64,000 nt of DNA from Diprion similis (lineage: Eukaryota > Arthropoda > Insecta > Hymenoptera > Diprionidae). The translations under genes were made by a program, and so were the position numbers. This document shows positions 35,644 to 48,542 of this stretch, in pieces (within the stretch, counting starts at the first letter, position 1; the number at the start of each line of letters is the position of its first letter). The notes beneath the pieces were generated by a model. The model had not been told where the DNA came from and did no database searches. It worked only from the letters and a program-made list of their open reading frames with translations. The DNA is taken from positions 6,959,001 to 7,023,000 of the forward strand of contig NC_060113.1 in assembly GCF_021155765.1 (NCBI RefSeq), given 5' to 3'.

Positions 35644-37979
35644 GTACGCAATAGTAAAATGATAATTTATATATAAATTGAGGAATAACGTTCACTCGAT
35701 AACTTATCCCCCCTGTCTCCTGCCCTCGTCGGCCCTCGTGCAGACGGCTTTTCTCAACGTTCAGCTCGGCTAATGCCGCCGTAACAGCGTGAATCAAAAC
35801 CAATACGCGAGGGACGAGCTACGGGAAAAGCAGCGGGATATTTGAATTAGTTTTACGGACAACGACTTACACGCCGCGTTGTGAAATTGCTCCCCAGAAG
35901 AAAGACCATAGGATTAAAAATACGAGTTATCTTCTTTGATATTACTACATAGGAAATAATGTCTCGCGTCGATTGTTTTCTCGAAACAAAACTCGAATAT
36001 ATAGTTATTTGCGTTAACTGATCCGCTAACTGCAGACCATTAAATGACTGTGAACTTCAGTCAATGCTGTTGAAGACTGTTACCCTAATAAGGATTTTTT
36101 GTCTTATTTTTTGTCTATATTGCGTGTCAAACGACTTCCACCTATGAAAAATCTACCGGATCGCTAATACGGCTTCTTATAGCCTGAAGACCACTGACCC
36201 GCAGAATACGAAATTATTTCCAGAAATAACTGTCTTCGAATTCATAACCCCTCAACGCAACCCTACTGCAAGTGGGATTTTTCGAATTTTACAAATGTTG
36301 GTTGTCATACTCAGTACATTTTGTCCGCACCATGTTTTTCTGATAGGATTGGTGCAAAAATTGAGCAGGATTGTTACCCAGAGTCTTTCAATGATTGCAC
36401 GTGGCGTACTCTGAATGCGATTCTCCTATGATTCTACTTTAGCTAGTTGTTGAAGATTTGGGATATTGCACTCATATCAGTTAGTAAAAAACGCTATCAG
36501 AATCAGATCCCAGGACATAAATTTTGCACTAACTTGTGACAAAATATCGCGCGTACAAAGCGTGTCCAGAACTATACAAGACACTATAAGTACATAGCAT
36601 GTTATAAGTAATAGCGTTTTGCACTAGCTGCACTTAAATTGGTGCTCTGTTGTAGTGCAATTTTCCTAGAATCTCGCTTTTGCGTTTGATTAAAAACTAG
36701 GAAGTTGCACTCAATAGTATACAATAAAATCTTGTTTTTTTTCAATATTTGGCTTGCCTCTATTCAGAACTGCTTAATAAGCAGGAATATTGAAATATCT
36801 CCTCTGAAATATGATATGCCATTGAACTCGAGGTTAATGTAACAAATACACAAGTATTTTTTAAACAGGTTTTTTCTGCCGTTATTTCATATTTCTTGCG
36901 TAAGTATTTTTTCTGAATGTATATCTAACGCTGCGGATTAACGTCTGTATCTTCATTTGTGTTGAAGTTTTTCTTTGATGAAACGACAAATAAAACTGGA
37001 GTACGGTATTTATACAGGATTTATAAATAGGATTCAAAAGTTTCTGCACATAGATTCAAATCGAAGAAAACCGAATCGGATTCTCTAAAAATGAAATTTA
37101 TCTATAATTCGGCGCTATTCACACTAACATTCAAGCCATAAGATAGTTTTGAATATCCACGGAGCTTCTACAGGAATCTTCGTAATTACCGCTGAAATTC
37201 GACATGGTAGCTGCGCCTTTTGGTATGACTGAATCGACTAAGGGTACGTTCCGAAATTGGCTCCCGTGCTGTCAACAATCTTTTATCTCTTTTGCGCTCC
37301 CTAGTTCGTGAGTAGCTCTGCCTCTGTCCTAGGGAATTTCGGAACGCACCATAAATACCACTAAATACGCAGGCAAATGTGACAAACAAGAGCTCAGTCA
37401 ACGAAGTGTGTATGTGTATGGTAGAAATACACGCTGAATGTATCTTATTTCAAGCTTAAGCTGAAATCTTATTGCAGCGGCGGATGAATTGACGAACATC
37501 ATTGGTCGTTGATAACAGAACGCTGTCATTCCATCATTTGGAGCCAATGGCAGGACTCGGATGCAGCCTGTCACCACGCAATCGAATATCGAAGTACCAG
37601 CTTTATGTTTTGACTCAGTGGGATGTGGGATGGGTTGTCGGACTATTTCGGACACTACTAAACTTGATATCGTTTGATATCAGCATTTATGTTGCTAACA
37701 TTTCAGATTGTGCACGTATACTCGTTGCAGGTACGGAATTATCGCATGTAACAGAATTTTCCAATGATTCCTAAACTATGTGGAGTTTTTCATAAACAGA
37801 CAAGTGTTTTTAATTGATTCGGTCAGTTTGAACTAAGTTAACCTCTAAGTGTTTTATTTGGGGCATTTAACAGGAAATGATTAAGAATACGTAGCTGCTA
37901 TCGGAGACGGTCTGTAGATTAGAACATCTTCACGGAAACAAAACTTTACTAAAAACGAGACAAATATTAGCTACAAAGG
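35644..37979. other. Divergent spacer, TOM22 / FliI
   Basis: A 2.3 kb spacer between the divergent start codons. No coding exon is recognised; the frames at about 37.2-37.7 kb have no familiar features. It contains one short transposon-like element (37242-37351) and should hold both promoters. Confidence 0.5.
37239..37354. mobile_element. Short MITE with TAA flanks (Harbinger-like)
   Basis: The element 37242-37351 begins GGGTACGTTCCGAAATT and ends AATTTCGGAACGCACCA. The ends are inverted repeats of about 17 bp with few mismatches. A TAA triplet flanks each side (37239-37241 and 37352-37354), fitting the 3-bp TWA duplication of PIF/Harbinger elements. At about 110 bp with no open frame it is non-autonomous. 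The superfamily call is an inference from the flanks and end type. Confidence 0.5.
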
Positions 37980-40900
37980 ATGGCAAACACTGGGGTCTTA
38001 CCGTTTGTGCGCGGTGTTGACTTCAGCAGCAATGATTTCAGTGTAAGTTTATTTTCAGTATTCTCTTGACCTCAAATTGTTGAAACCTTAAGAATTTGAT
38101 TATTTCGTTTGATTAAATTTTATGTTAAATCTTATTAACACAATATACTTGTTACCTTCAAGAAGAATGTTCTAGATAAGTGGGGCACCGATATATCCCA
38201 AACCAGGCAAACTTCCAATTATTTATAATGTTGCTGTTGTCCTATATTTTAATAATTGGTTTTTTAAACAGGGCGGAAAATTTCCAGAGTCTGTGCGCTT
38301 AATGACTGGAATACAATGGCTCAAGTTAGACAAAACAAATCTAACAGAAATACCAGAGGAAATGGGAAAATTGTTGAAATTGGTAAATAATTAGGATCCA
38401 ATTTTCTTTTTTGCTTTTTTTTTTTTTATCTTTTTATTTTGTTTTACAAACTATCTACGTGAATAATTTTTGTATCACCTTTTCTAATAAACATTTTCTT
38501 TGCTCAGGAACATCTTTCTTTGGTAAAAAATAAATTGGAGCGTTTATATGGAGAGTTAACTGAGTTGGGGTGCTTAAGAACTTTGAATATACGGCATAAC
38601 AATGTTAAGAGCAGTGGCATACCTATGGAATTGTTTCATTTGGAAGAATTGACTACTCTTGATCTCAGTCACAATAATCTAAAGGAAGTTCCTGAAGGCT
38701 TGGAGAGGGCACGATCCCTTCTTAATCTAAACCTCAGTCATAATCAGTAAGAATTTATATTTTTATAGTAATATTTTTATATATAATAATTATAGATAAT
38801 TTTCTGTGACCTAAGTTTTAATGAAGTGCGTTCGATGCTTCTATTCATACATTTTTCTCCCAATTTGTGCACCTCATTAGTAAAGAATTATACAAATAGA
38901 TTGACGTTTATTTTGGAAAATAAGTTCAATTCATTTTTCACATTTTGTTGGTTTATTGCAACAATTACTCAACCCTCAGTAACACCTCGTACTTTTCTTT
39001 ATATATAGTATCGAAGCGATTCCAAACACACTATTCATCCATTTGACTGATCTGCTATTCCTGGATGTGAGCAACAATCAACTGGAGACTCTACCACCAC
39101 AAACTCGTCGTTTAGCAAATCTACAGTCGTTAAATTTGAACCACAATCCTCTGGGACATTTTCAATTGAGGTCTGCATGTTGAGTCATCATTGTTATTAC
39201 ATTGCTTCATACAGTTTAATTCCAACATTTATGCACCTTATTGATTCCTTATTGCAGTATTTTTACCTGATTATAATATAGTAAATATATCAATATTTTA
39301 CTTCAACTGATTGGTAAAGTAAATTTTTTTATTCCTTCGTGTTTAGGCAGTTACCTTCACTTATGAATTTAACTACACTGCAAATGCGAGATACCCAGAG
39401 AACTGTAAATAATATACCCTCAAGTCTGGAGAGTTTGACGAACTTGCAGGAACTTGATTTATCACAAAATGAATTGCCACGAGTTCCAGATGCACTTTAC
39501 TCACTGCCAAATTTACGTCGACTTAATCTTAGCGATAATCAGATCACTGAACTTTCAACAGCAATCGGTGAGACATTTTTATTAAAACATTGTAATATTC
39601 TTTTATCAAACCTGAATTTACTAATGACTTTCCTGTTTTTTTACAGATCTATGGCAAAAACTTGAAACCTTAAACCTGTGCCGTAATAAATTGACAGCCT
39701 TACCTAATTCATTATGCAAAATTGGTACCCTGAGGAGGCTTTACTTGAACGACAACGAATTAGATTTCGAAGGTATCCCTTCGGGAATAGGGAAGTTATC
39801 TTCCCTCCAAGTTTTCTCTGCTGCTAAAAATCATTTGGAAATGATACCTGAGGGTTTATGCAGGTATAGCGAATAACTTATGCATTACAATCACTTACAC
39901 GAATAGTATAATAATCGATATGTCCCTAGAATCGAATTTAGGTAAGCCTATATTACGGATGCTTATTATCTATGATTTCTTATGATTTACTTACAGATGT
40001 GGATCACTGAAGCAATTAATTTTAACTTCTAACCGACTAATAACAGTTCCTGATGCCATACATTTACTTACTGATTTAGATCAGCTTGACTTGCGGGATA
40101 ATCCGAATTTAGTTATGCCACCAAAACCGACGGAGGTCCAAAGAGGATCGGGAATAGAATTCTACAATATTGATTTTTCACTGCAGCATCAATTGCGACT
40201 TGCTGGAGCAAACGTCCCGGCTCCAGTTCAAACAGCTAGTATGTCTTTTTCGTATTTAAAACGTGGATGAATTAACTTTTTGTCTCATTTATGCTATTTC
40301 AAGTTTCTTCTTCTGGCACCAAAGAATCATGTAATTAATTTATCATGCATTTTCTTAGATAGCAGTAAAGACGTAATCGCTCGTAAACTGAGATTGAGAC
40401 GAAGAAGAGATCAGGAAGAAGCTGATCAGGATCAAGCTAAAATTCTCAAGGTAAGTTTAGATATATGAATACATATTTGCTGAAAAAAATATGGTCGAAT
40501 ATTTTTAGGGTATGAAAGACATTGCCAAGGAAAAAAATAAGGATAAAGGCTCTGAGGATGCCAAGGCAGAGTCATTAAAGTGAGTGCAACAAAATCAAAT
40601 AACCAATTGTTCATCATTACTCTTTTGATTGATTGAACTTGATTTATTCTTTAATCACAATGTTATGTTGTATCCTATGTTACTATTAGGCCAAAGAGGT
40701 GGGACGAAACGCTTGAAAAACCCCCACTAGATTATTCAGAGATCTTTGACGACGATGCAGGTCAGATACCTGGCCTTGCAATATGGGAAATCGAGAACTT
40801 TCTTCCAAACCAGATCGATGAAGTTGCTCATGGTAAATTCTACGAAGGTGATTGTTACATTGTACTCAAAACAGGAGTCGATGAACAAGGCTCACTTGCA

Positions 40901-43900
40901 TGGTCAATCTACTTTTGGATTGGAGAAAAAGCCACGGTAATACATTGACAGTTATAAACTTATCGGCTTTTACTTTCAAAATCATTCGTCAATGCCATCT
41001 CTTACAGTAAATAATTAATAACTATAATATAAATTATACACCTATCTGATTTTCATAATCGACTGAATTTTATAATCTTGTAATAGATTTGATTCAACCT
41101 ATATAGTGATGACTATTTTAATTGACCTATTTTTATTTGATATATATAATATCACACTCATTCTTGTCTAATTATTATCATTACACATTACAGTTGGATA
41201 AGCGTGCCTGCGCTGCAATTCATGCCGTAAATCTGAGAAACTATCTTGGTGCCCAGTGTCGCACTATAAGGGAGGAACAAGGCGATGAGTCAGACGAATT
41301 TCTCTTACTTTTTGATTCAGAAATAACGTATATAGAAGGTGGTCGAACATCTTCAGGCTTCTACACCATCGAAGATCCAGTATGTATACTGAAATTTATC
41401 ACATAATTTTGTAGTTAATACCTACTTTATAAGAATTGCAAAATTAAAATGTATGTCAGTTTTATACATTCAGGATAGCACTTTGAACAAATATTACCGA
41501 TTTCCCCGAATAAATGCCTCATGTTAATAAATCTTCATAAATGATTACTAAAATTTTTCGTTTTCTTGTAGCCTGCTATTGCAAGATTGTATCGAGTACA
41601 TGCTGCTGGTGCTTCAATTCACTTAGAACCAGTTCCTGTAGCTATTGAATCTTTAGATCCACAATTCGTCTTCGTATTGGACAAAGGAACAAAAATATTT
41701 ATGTGGTATGGAACTAAAGCAAAGAATACGCTGAAATCAAAAGCAAGATTGTTGGCAGAAAAAATTAATAAGAACGAACGTAAGAATAAAGCAGACATCA
41801 TAACTGAAACTATGGGTTCTGAGACAGATGAATTCTGGAAATCTCTTGATGAAACCGGTGAACTATCTGGAGGAAATCCAATCATAGTAAGTTTCAACGG
41901 TTTTCGAACATTTATACTAGTGTAAATGTGTATCTTGTTCAGTCTCATGAAGTTTTTCAAATAAAGTACATAAAACTTAGCAAAGTTGTTTTCTGCAGGA
42001 ACATGTTGATCCGGAATTCACTCCAGTTACACCACGTTTATATCAAGTGCGACTCGGTATGGGTTACTTGGAATTGCCACAAGTTGAGGTGCCACATGGA
42101 AAATTGATCAATACTCTCCTGAACAATCGTAATGTTTACATATTGGATTGCTACCTGGATGTGTTTGTTTGGTGAGTATATTCAATTCAGATAATCTATT
42201 TCTTTATTTTGTAAATATGTTTGCTTTTATTTACGTACTATGTTTCTGTCAACATAATAAAATCTGAACAGGTTTGGTAAGAAATCAACTAGACTAGTCC
42301 GTGCAGCTGCTGTAAAACTTTCGCAAGAATTATTCAATATGATTGAGCGGCCTAAATATGCTATGGTCACACGATTGCAGGAGGGTACAGAATCACAGGT
42401 GTTTATAAAAGAATTCAGAAAGTTCATAGAGTGCAACTTACTCATTACTTTAATATCTTATAACTCTTCTAGATATTCAAGTCCAAGTTTACTGGATGGG
42501 ATGAAGTAATTGCAGTAGATTTCACAAGAACTGCAGAATCTGTTGCTAAGACAGGTGCAGACCTCACTAAGTGGGCGAAACAACAAGATACCAAGGTGCG
42601 TGAAAGTTCTCATGAGATATCAGACCATTGTTCCGAAAACCACATTACAGGAGGCATGAAATGAAGCTTTTATCACTTTCTTTTCCATTTTATAGGCAGA
42701 CCTTTCAGCATTGTTTATGCCACGTCAGCCACTGATGTCAGCTGTCGAAGCTCAAGGACTCATGGCAGAATGGAATGACGACTTAGAGGCAATGGAAGCT
42801 TTTGTCTTAGAAGGACGAAAATTTGTTAGACTCCCGGAGGAAGAATTGGGTTACTTTTACAGCGGTGACTGTTATGTATTTTTGTGCCGGTATTGGATGG
42901 TATGTAAGAATTATTTGCACAAAATTATAGAAGAAATGCCTTGCTTATCATAATTTAAATTATATAATATCTATCAGCTCAAGGCACATCAATACTAACG
43001 CAAGTCAAGTGATGTTCATGTTCTTTGACATTTTATTTTCATTCAGCCTTTAGACATAAATGGCAGTGACGAAGGGGATGATCAGTGCGAAGATGATTTT
43101 CAATGTGTGGTATACTTTTGGCAAGGTAGAGATGCTGGGAATATGGGCTGGCTTACTTTTACATTCAGGTATTTAATATTTTACTCATTTACATTTCACA
43201 CAGTAATATTTTTCATAAATCTTTTGGATTTATATAATCAAAAAACATCAGTATCTTGCGCATCAACTTTTTTCTGATGATTTGAACATATCGTTTTATT
43301 AGTTTACAGAAAAAGTTTAAATCTTTATTCGGTGAAAAATTGGAGGTCGTCAGAACACATCAACAGCAAGAAAATCTGAAATTCATGGCACATTTTAAAC
43401 GCAAGTTTATCATTCGCCAAGGAAAACGAAAAGAAGTGAAAACACCAAGTAATAATAAGGTTGAATTTTATCACCTCCGAAGCAATGGTAGTGCCTTATG
43501 TACTAGATTAATACAAGTTAATCCAGATCCTTTTTTATTAAATTCTGCTTTCTGGTAAGTAACTGTGATAACTTGTCTAAAGTTCAACCCAGGTTCAATA
43601 ATTCGAACACAAATTTAATGAAAACTAATGGCTTTGTCAACAATTTGCAGCTATATTTTAAATGTACCTTTCAACAATGATGATGAAACTGGTATCGTTT
43701 ATGTATGGATCGGATCAAAGGCTGACAGTGAAGAAGCAAGACTTGTGGAAGAAATAGCAGAGGAAATGTTTAACAATGTTAGTAAACTGGCTTTCATATT
43801 TTTGATTGTAAATCATCGTCCAAATTGCTGTCGAAAATTTGACAAAAGTTGAGTTGTGTTTAATGTAGTTATGCTACTTTAAATAAAATTCACTGAATCT

Positions 43901-44516
43901 CTTACAGCCATGGATCAGCCTGCAAGTACTAAACGAGGGTGAAGAACCGGACAACTTTTTCTGGGTCGGCCTTGGAGGAAAAAAACCATACGACACTAAT
44001 GCAGACTACATGAATTACACAAGACTGTTTAGGTGCTCAAACGAAAAGGGCTACTTCACAATCAGTGAAAAATGCACAGACTTCTGTCAGGTAATCATTT
44101 TCTAATCCTAATTTGAAATTGCAATCTTGCCAAAAATTTTACTCAATACAAACTGTAATGCAGGAAAAACTCATGGAATATTGAATTATGATATATATTT
44201 TTAGGATGATTTAGCCGACGATGATATTATGGTGCTAGATAATGGGGAGCAAGTATTCCTTTGGCTGGGGTCTCGATGTTCAGAAGTGGAGATTAAGCTC
44301 GCTTATAAGTCAGCTCAGGTAAAGAATAGCTTGCATATTTGAACTTGAGAAAAATTTCAAACGAATACATTTTTCATTTAGGTCTACATACAGCATTTGC
44401 GTGTTAAGCAGCCGGATAGGCCTCGAAAATTGTTCCTCACTGCCAAAAGCAAGGAGTCTCGAAGATTTACAAAGTGCTTTCATGGTTGGGGATTGCACAA
44501 ACGACCTCCAGAGTAA
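37980..44516 (+). CDS. FliI: Flightless-I: leucine-rich repeat and gelsolin-repeat protein, 22 exons
   Basis: Actin-binding protein and transcriptional coregulator needed for flight muscle and cellularisation in flies. Exons: 37980-38042, 38272-38382, 38508-38746, 39009-39170, 39347-39567, 39647-39863, 39997-40238, 40359-40450, 40509-40579, 40690-40936, 41194-41379, 41572-41886, 41999-42171, 42272-42398, 42473-42595, 42696-42899, 43047-43168, 43303-43554, 43651-43777, 43908-44090, 44205-44318 and 44382-44516, giving 1241 residues (human FLII: 1269). The N-terminus ([12 protein letters not shown]) and the run of leucine-rich repeats (about 1-420) match the family. A basic linker ([18 protein letters not shown]) follows, then six gelsolin-like repeats with [17 protein letters not shown]-type segments, FHGWG at the end. 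Exon 19 has a GTTAGT donor. All phases agree. Confidence 0.97.
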
Positions 44517-47164
44517 ATGCCCGTGTATAGAGACGTGTTGAAACACAGAGCTTCCATATTATGTTTTACTTATAAACTACTTTTTGCTCATTATTATCAA
44601 GTTCGTACGTCATTTTTTAAATATGCGAACAGATATTGTCCGCGTATTTAATTAACACCAATCATGTAACGTTTACATAGATATTTGATTGTTTCAGTTG
44701 TTAATCCATTTATGCATTCACATCCGTATTATTTTTTTGCCTTGTATGCTTTTATAATTATTCCTCATCAATATCATTTTATTGTAATTACATTTAGCTC
44801 TCTTATGTAATTCTGCAATTTCTTTATGTGATATCTTAGTATTTCTTTTTAATAATTGGATTTCAATTTTTTGACATCGACAACAACCGTAGTCTTCCAT
44901 ATGGTCTACTTCTGCAGGAATTCATCTGTCAATAGCAATGATATTAAACAAGTGCCCTCCAATGCATGCTGTTTGTACTTATGACATTTTCAAGTTTTAT
45001 CAAAAACATTTCACAGGTATAATTCCTCGTTTTGTTTTCTTTTTGTTTTGAAATGAGTTTGATTTTTTTAAAACACCTCTACATAAACAAAGCTGGAACC
45101 GTCAGTCAGAGTTATTAGCCAACCTTGTTAAAACTTCTACTAAATACGGTAATGCGGTTTAGTTTTATTCTTGTAGAATATTGGGGTTTCAAGGTAATTG
45201 ACGGAATTTTGATCAGACTTTACTACCATATTTGACTGGAAACACTGATTGATAGATTCAACTCCGTTCAATATAGATGACAGGGTAATCCTGAAGTCAA
45301 AGAAAAAGTATCTTATTGGTATGGAGAAGGAGGAGAAAAGAATAGAGAATAATAAAACATATGCTTACATATTACATATGCATGCATACATATTTATTTA
45401 TCATCAATTAATTTATTTAAACAATTTGAATAGATTTGAAAATATTTTTAATTTTTACAATTACTACTATGCGTACTAAAACTTTGTCATTTTTGTAAAT
45501 AAATACTCGAAGAAAAATAAATACAGGTCAACAACCATGCCTTGAAATCTTCCAATCATTGAGATGGCAGACCATGTTGTCCTCATGTATAAAGCAGTTT
45601 AGCAGATAAAGCGTCTGTAATGTACCACTCCTAGAAAGTAAGAAGCATTGTTTTGGAAACTAATTTCTATAAGCAACTGGCCTGAGAGTAGATACGAAAG
45701 TTTTTTGTTCAACTGATTTGGTAACACAACTTATACTTGTTGACTGCACATTTTATCAAATACAGCTTATCTAGTCAACTGGGATAATAGTTCAGTGTGA
45801 CCTGTTTATTGAAAATCTGGTTATAATATTGTTAATGATATGTAGATTTTTATTAATTATTTATGAATCAAAATATTTCGAATTTGTGATTCAACATTTC
45901 CGTTTTTTGTTTTTTTGTAATCTAAATTGCATTTTCAAAAATGTGTACTATAGAGTGAAAATTCTGATGATTTTGAAGTGAAGAGTGTGAAAAAATGCAG
46001 AAATGAAGAACAGATATCTAGAACAGATAATCCTGCGAATTCACAAATGTCCGTTGAATATTTAACGGGCGTAATACATAACGACCTGTTATAATCTTCT
46101 GTTTTTATTCTTGTTGACTGTCAAATTTACGCTGGTTATACATTTTATAAGATAATGCCAATGAAAACAGAAGCTTATAAACGGGTCGTCGTTATATATT
46201 ACACGACACGGCTATGTTTACATCACATCAATTTGATACACAACATGAATAAGGAATGGTAATCTAATTAGTGCAGAAGAGAAAGTAGGTTGGTTCATCT
46301 GAAATCTATCATGTTATTAATTAATCCCAATCATGGTCCATGTCAAATTGATACAACGTAAACACTGTCTATAAACAAGAATATCTTATTTAACGTGCTC
46401 GTTTCCCCTGGCATAGCAATAATATATACAGGGTGACCGAGGACTATCGTTCCATAATTTGGCAACGTATTCCTCATGGAAATCTGCCATCAGATGCTGC
46501 CGGATTGGCTAATTTCAAATGGCTGTAATTTTCAAACGACTAATTTCCAACCAAAAGTAAAAAACGTGTTAGTCACAGTTTTTTATGATGAACACTTTGG
46601 TAGCCTATGAAGCGATAGTCCTGCATCGCACTATACATACTGTGACATGCATTTCCACAAGCATGTAAACAGATTTTTTTTATGTTATGAATGTTCGCAG
46701 ATCTCTGTAAACGATCAATTCTTACATATATAAATTTGCATCATTAAATGTACATACAACTTTGGAGAGGTTCTTGCATCGGTTAAAAAAGAAACTCATT
46801 TGTAAGCTTAAAACATATTGCTACTACGAGATAATGTGTGCTTCCGATTCTTTCGGACACAGAGATATGCGTATATATTTAAACTCTGTATTACTCTGAC
46901 TCTATCTAAATGTTATTGCATGTTTTCTGCAAATTCAGCAATTATTATCATTATGAATTTGAAAAAAGAATCCACGGTGCAGATTTTGAAGCAAGAACTA
47001 TGTTTACAATATTTCAACGGTGAACTGGTCTAACAATAAATATAGTTTATGAGAAAAAAGTGCAGCTCCAAAACAGTTCAGGAATAAACCAATTGCTTAT
47101 AGAATCAAGGACGGGACAAAATATCACTTCTTACCTTAGCATTGGTATACTACGAGGTTTGAGC
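44517..47164. other. Intergenic, FliI to EMRE
   Basis: AT-rich sequence between two convergent genes. It should hold the FliI 3' UTR and the EMRE 3' UTR. AATAAA-type hexamers occur near 45498 and 45517, but none is clearly tied to either stop. No coding frame is recognised. Confidence 0.5.
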
Positions 47165-47434
47165 TTAATCGTCATCGTCATCGTCATCCGACGGTACGAA
47201 GAGCTCGTTCTCCTCGAGAAAATTAGCCATATTTTTGCTGATAGTCGCACCGATCAGAAGGCCGGGAATTACGGCACAAATAATACCTAGAATACCGAAA
47301 GGTGTTTTTTTCGGTTCTGGAAGAAGACTTCCCGACGGAGTGCTCGTCACCGGGCGTTTTCCTTGGTATAATTTATGGTTGGAATGCGGGTTTATTCCCC
47401 GAAACAGTAGCTTCACTCTGGCGATCGACATCAT
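47165..47434 (-). CDS. EMRE: Essential MCU regulator EMRE (SMDT1), single exon
   Basis: Small inner-mitochondrial-membrane protein that lets the calcium uniporter MCU conduct and links it to MICU1. The frame of 89 residues has a basic, Ser/Thr-containing N-terminus (targeting sequence), the conserved lead-in PKKTPFGILG, one transmembrane helix at about 46-66 with small-residue spacing, then ISKNMANFLEENELFVP and a terminal run of seven Asp, all as in animal EMRE (human: 107 residues). Two Met codons open the frame and either could start it. It is intronless here. It lies 1.1 kb from, and divergent to, GGA. Confidence 0.93.
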   Translation of the reverse strand: MMSIARVKLLFRGINPHSNHKLYQGKRPVTSTPSGSLLPEPKKTPFGILGIICAVIPGLLIGATISKNMANFLEENELFVPSDDDDDDD

Positions 47435-48542
47435 TTCTATAAACTAGCAGGCTACAAGTCGAAAACCATTATCCTTCGTTTTCTAAAAAGAACTTAAGCT
47501 ACTGCCTGCTACTACACACATGCGCCCTTGCAGCCAAAATAAAACTGTGAGACTCTGACTGTTCGAGACTGCGGTAGAGAGCCACAGCTGACTTGAGCTG
47601 ACTTTAGCAGTGTCACATACTCTGAAAAAAACTTTCCCACGAATCTTTCGACGAAATCCCCTAAAATCAAAACATAATTCCCTAAAACCTAAAATCGTAA
47701 TTTTTTAAAAGTTAGTCTCGTTTTTTATAAACATTTCAACATTCATTTGTGTTGATAATAATATTTATTTTATTTTACTACACTACAATGTTAACAAAAT
47801 ATCCCTAAATTTAGTGGAAAATCCACTAAGTTGGCAACACTGGACTTTAGACCGAGTCAATGACGTCACATGGAGATGAAAAAGGGGAAAAAATCTCCTA
47901 TTTAGCCGGGGTAGCCTTCGGATGTGTATTCATTTACTTAAACGGCAGAGCGTCACACCTATTACGCATTATACGTCGAATGCTGTGTGAAAATTCGTTT
48001 TGTGCCTCCGTCGTGGAATGATAGATGAATTTGACATTTCGTTGTTCGGTCGGTAAAAACGTCGATTGGCTTATCCTATTGTTAACCGGAAGTAGTAACT
48101 GCGATGCGATTTTATTTGGAACGACTTCTATATGTGATTTGTATTCAACGGTTATACTCGAGCCGCGATAAGTCATGGAAAATAGAAGATAAAAATAATA
48201 ATAAAATGTGTCACTGGAAACTGTTCCATGTTTATTCCGTGAGAGTTAATTGGACATGCATACATAACGAATACCTATTATTCGTAATTTGGTAACCTCG
48301 TGAATTGATCATAAGTGTTAATAATAATTCGTTTCGCGGTAAACGCCTACGAAATGATAATTGGGTGTTAAATCGTGGAGCACGGTATTTAAGATTTAAA
48401 CTGTTGCAAAAAATGGTGTAACTAAAACCCGTTTTAATTTCGAATTAAAATGTTTTAAATAACGCCGCCTTTCGCGGTATTTAATCTGTCACTACAGAAT
48501 TCACATGATTGAATAGTGTCGGTGAATAAATAAATTGCAAAC
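47435..48542. other. Divergent spacer, EMRE / GGA
   Basis: A 1.1 kb spacer that should contain both promoters. No coding exon recognised. It includes the phrase TTGGCAACACTGG near 47832-47845, also seen in reverse orientation near 56610, possibly remnants of a shared dispersed repeat. Confidence 0.4.

Noticed and set aside
37398-37774. Opposed 85-90-codon frames between TOM22 and FliI
   Set aside because: They overlap on opposite strands, lack familiar motifs, and lie in a probable divergent promoter.
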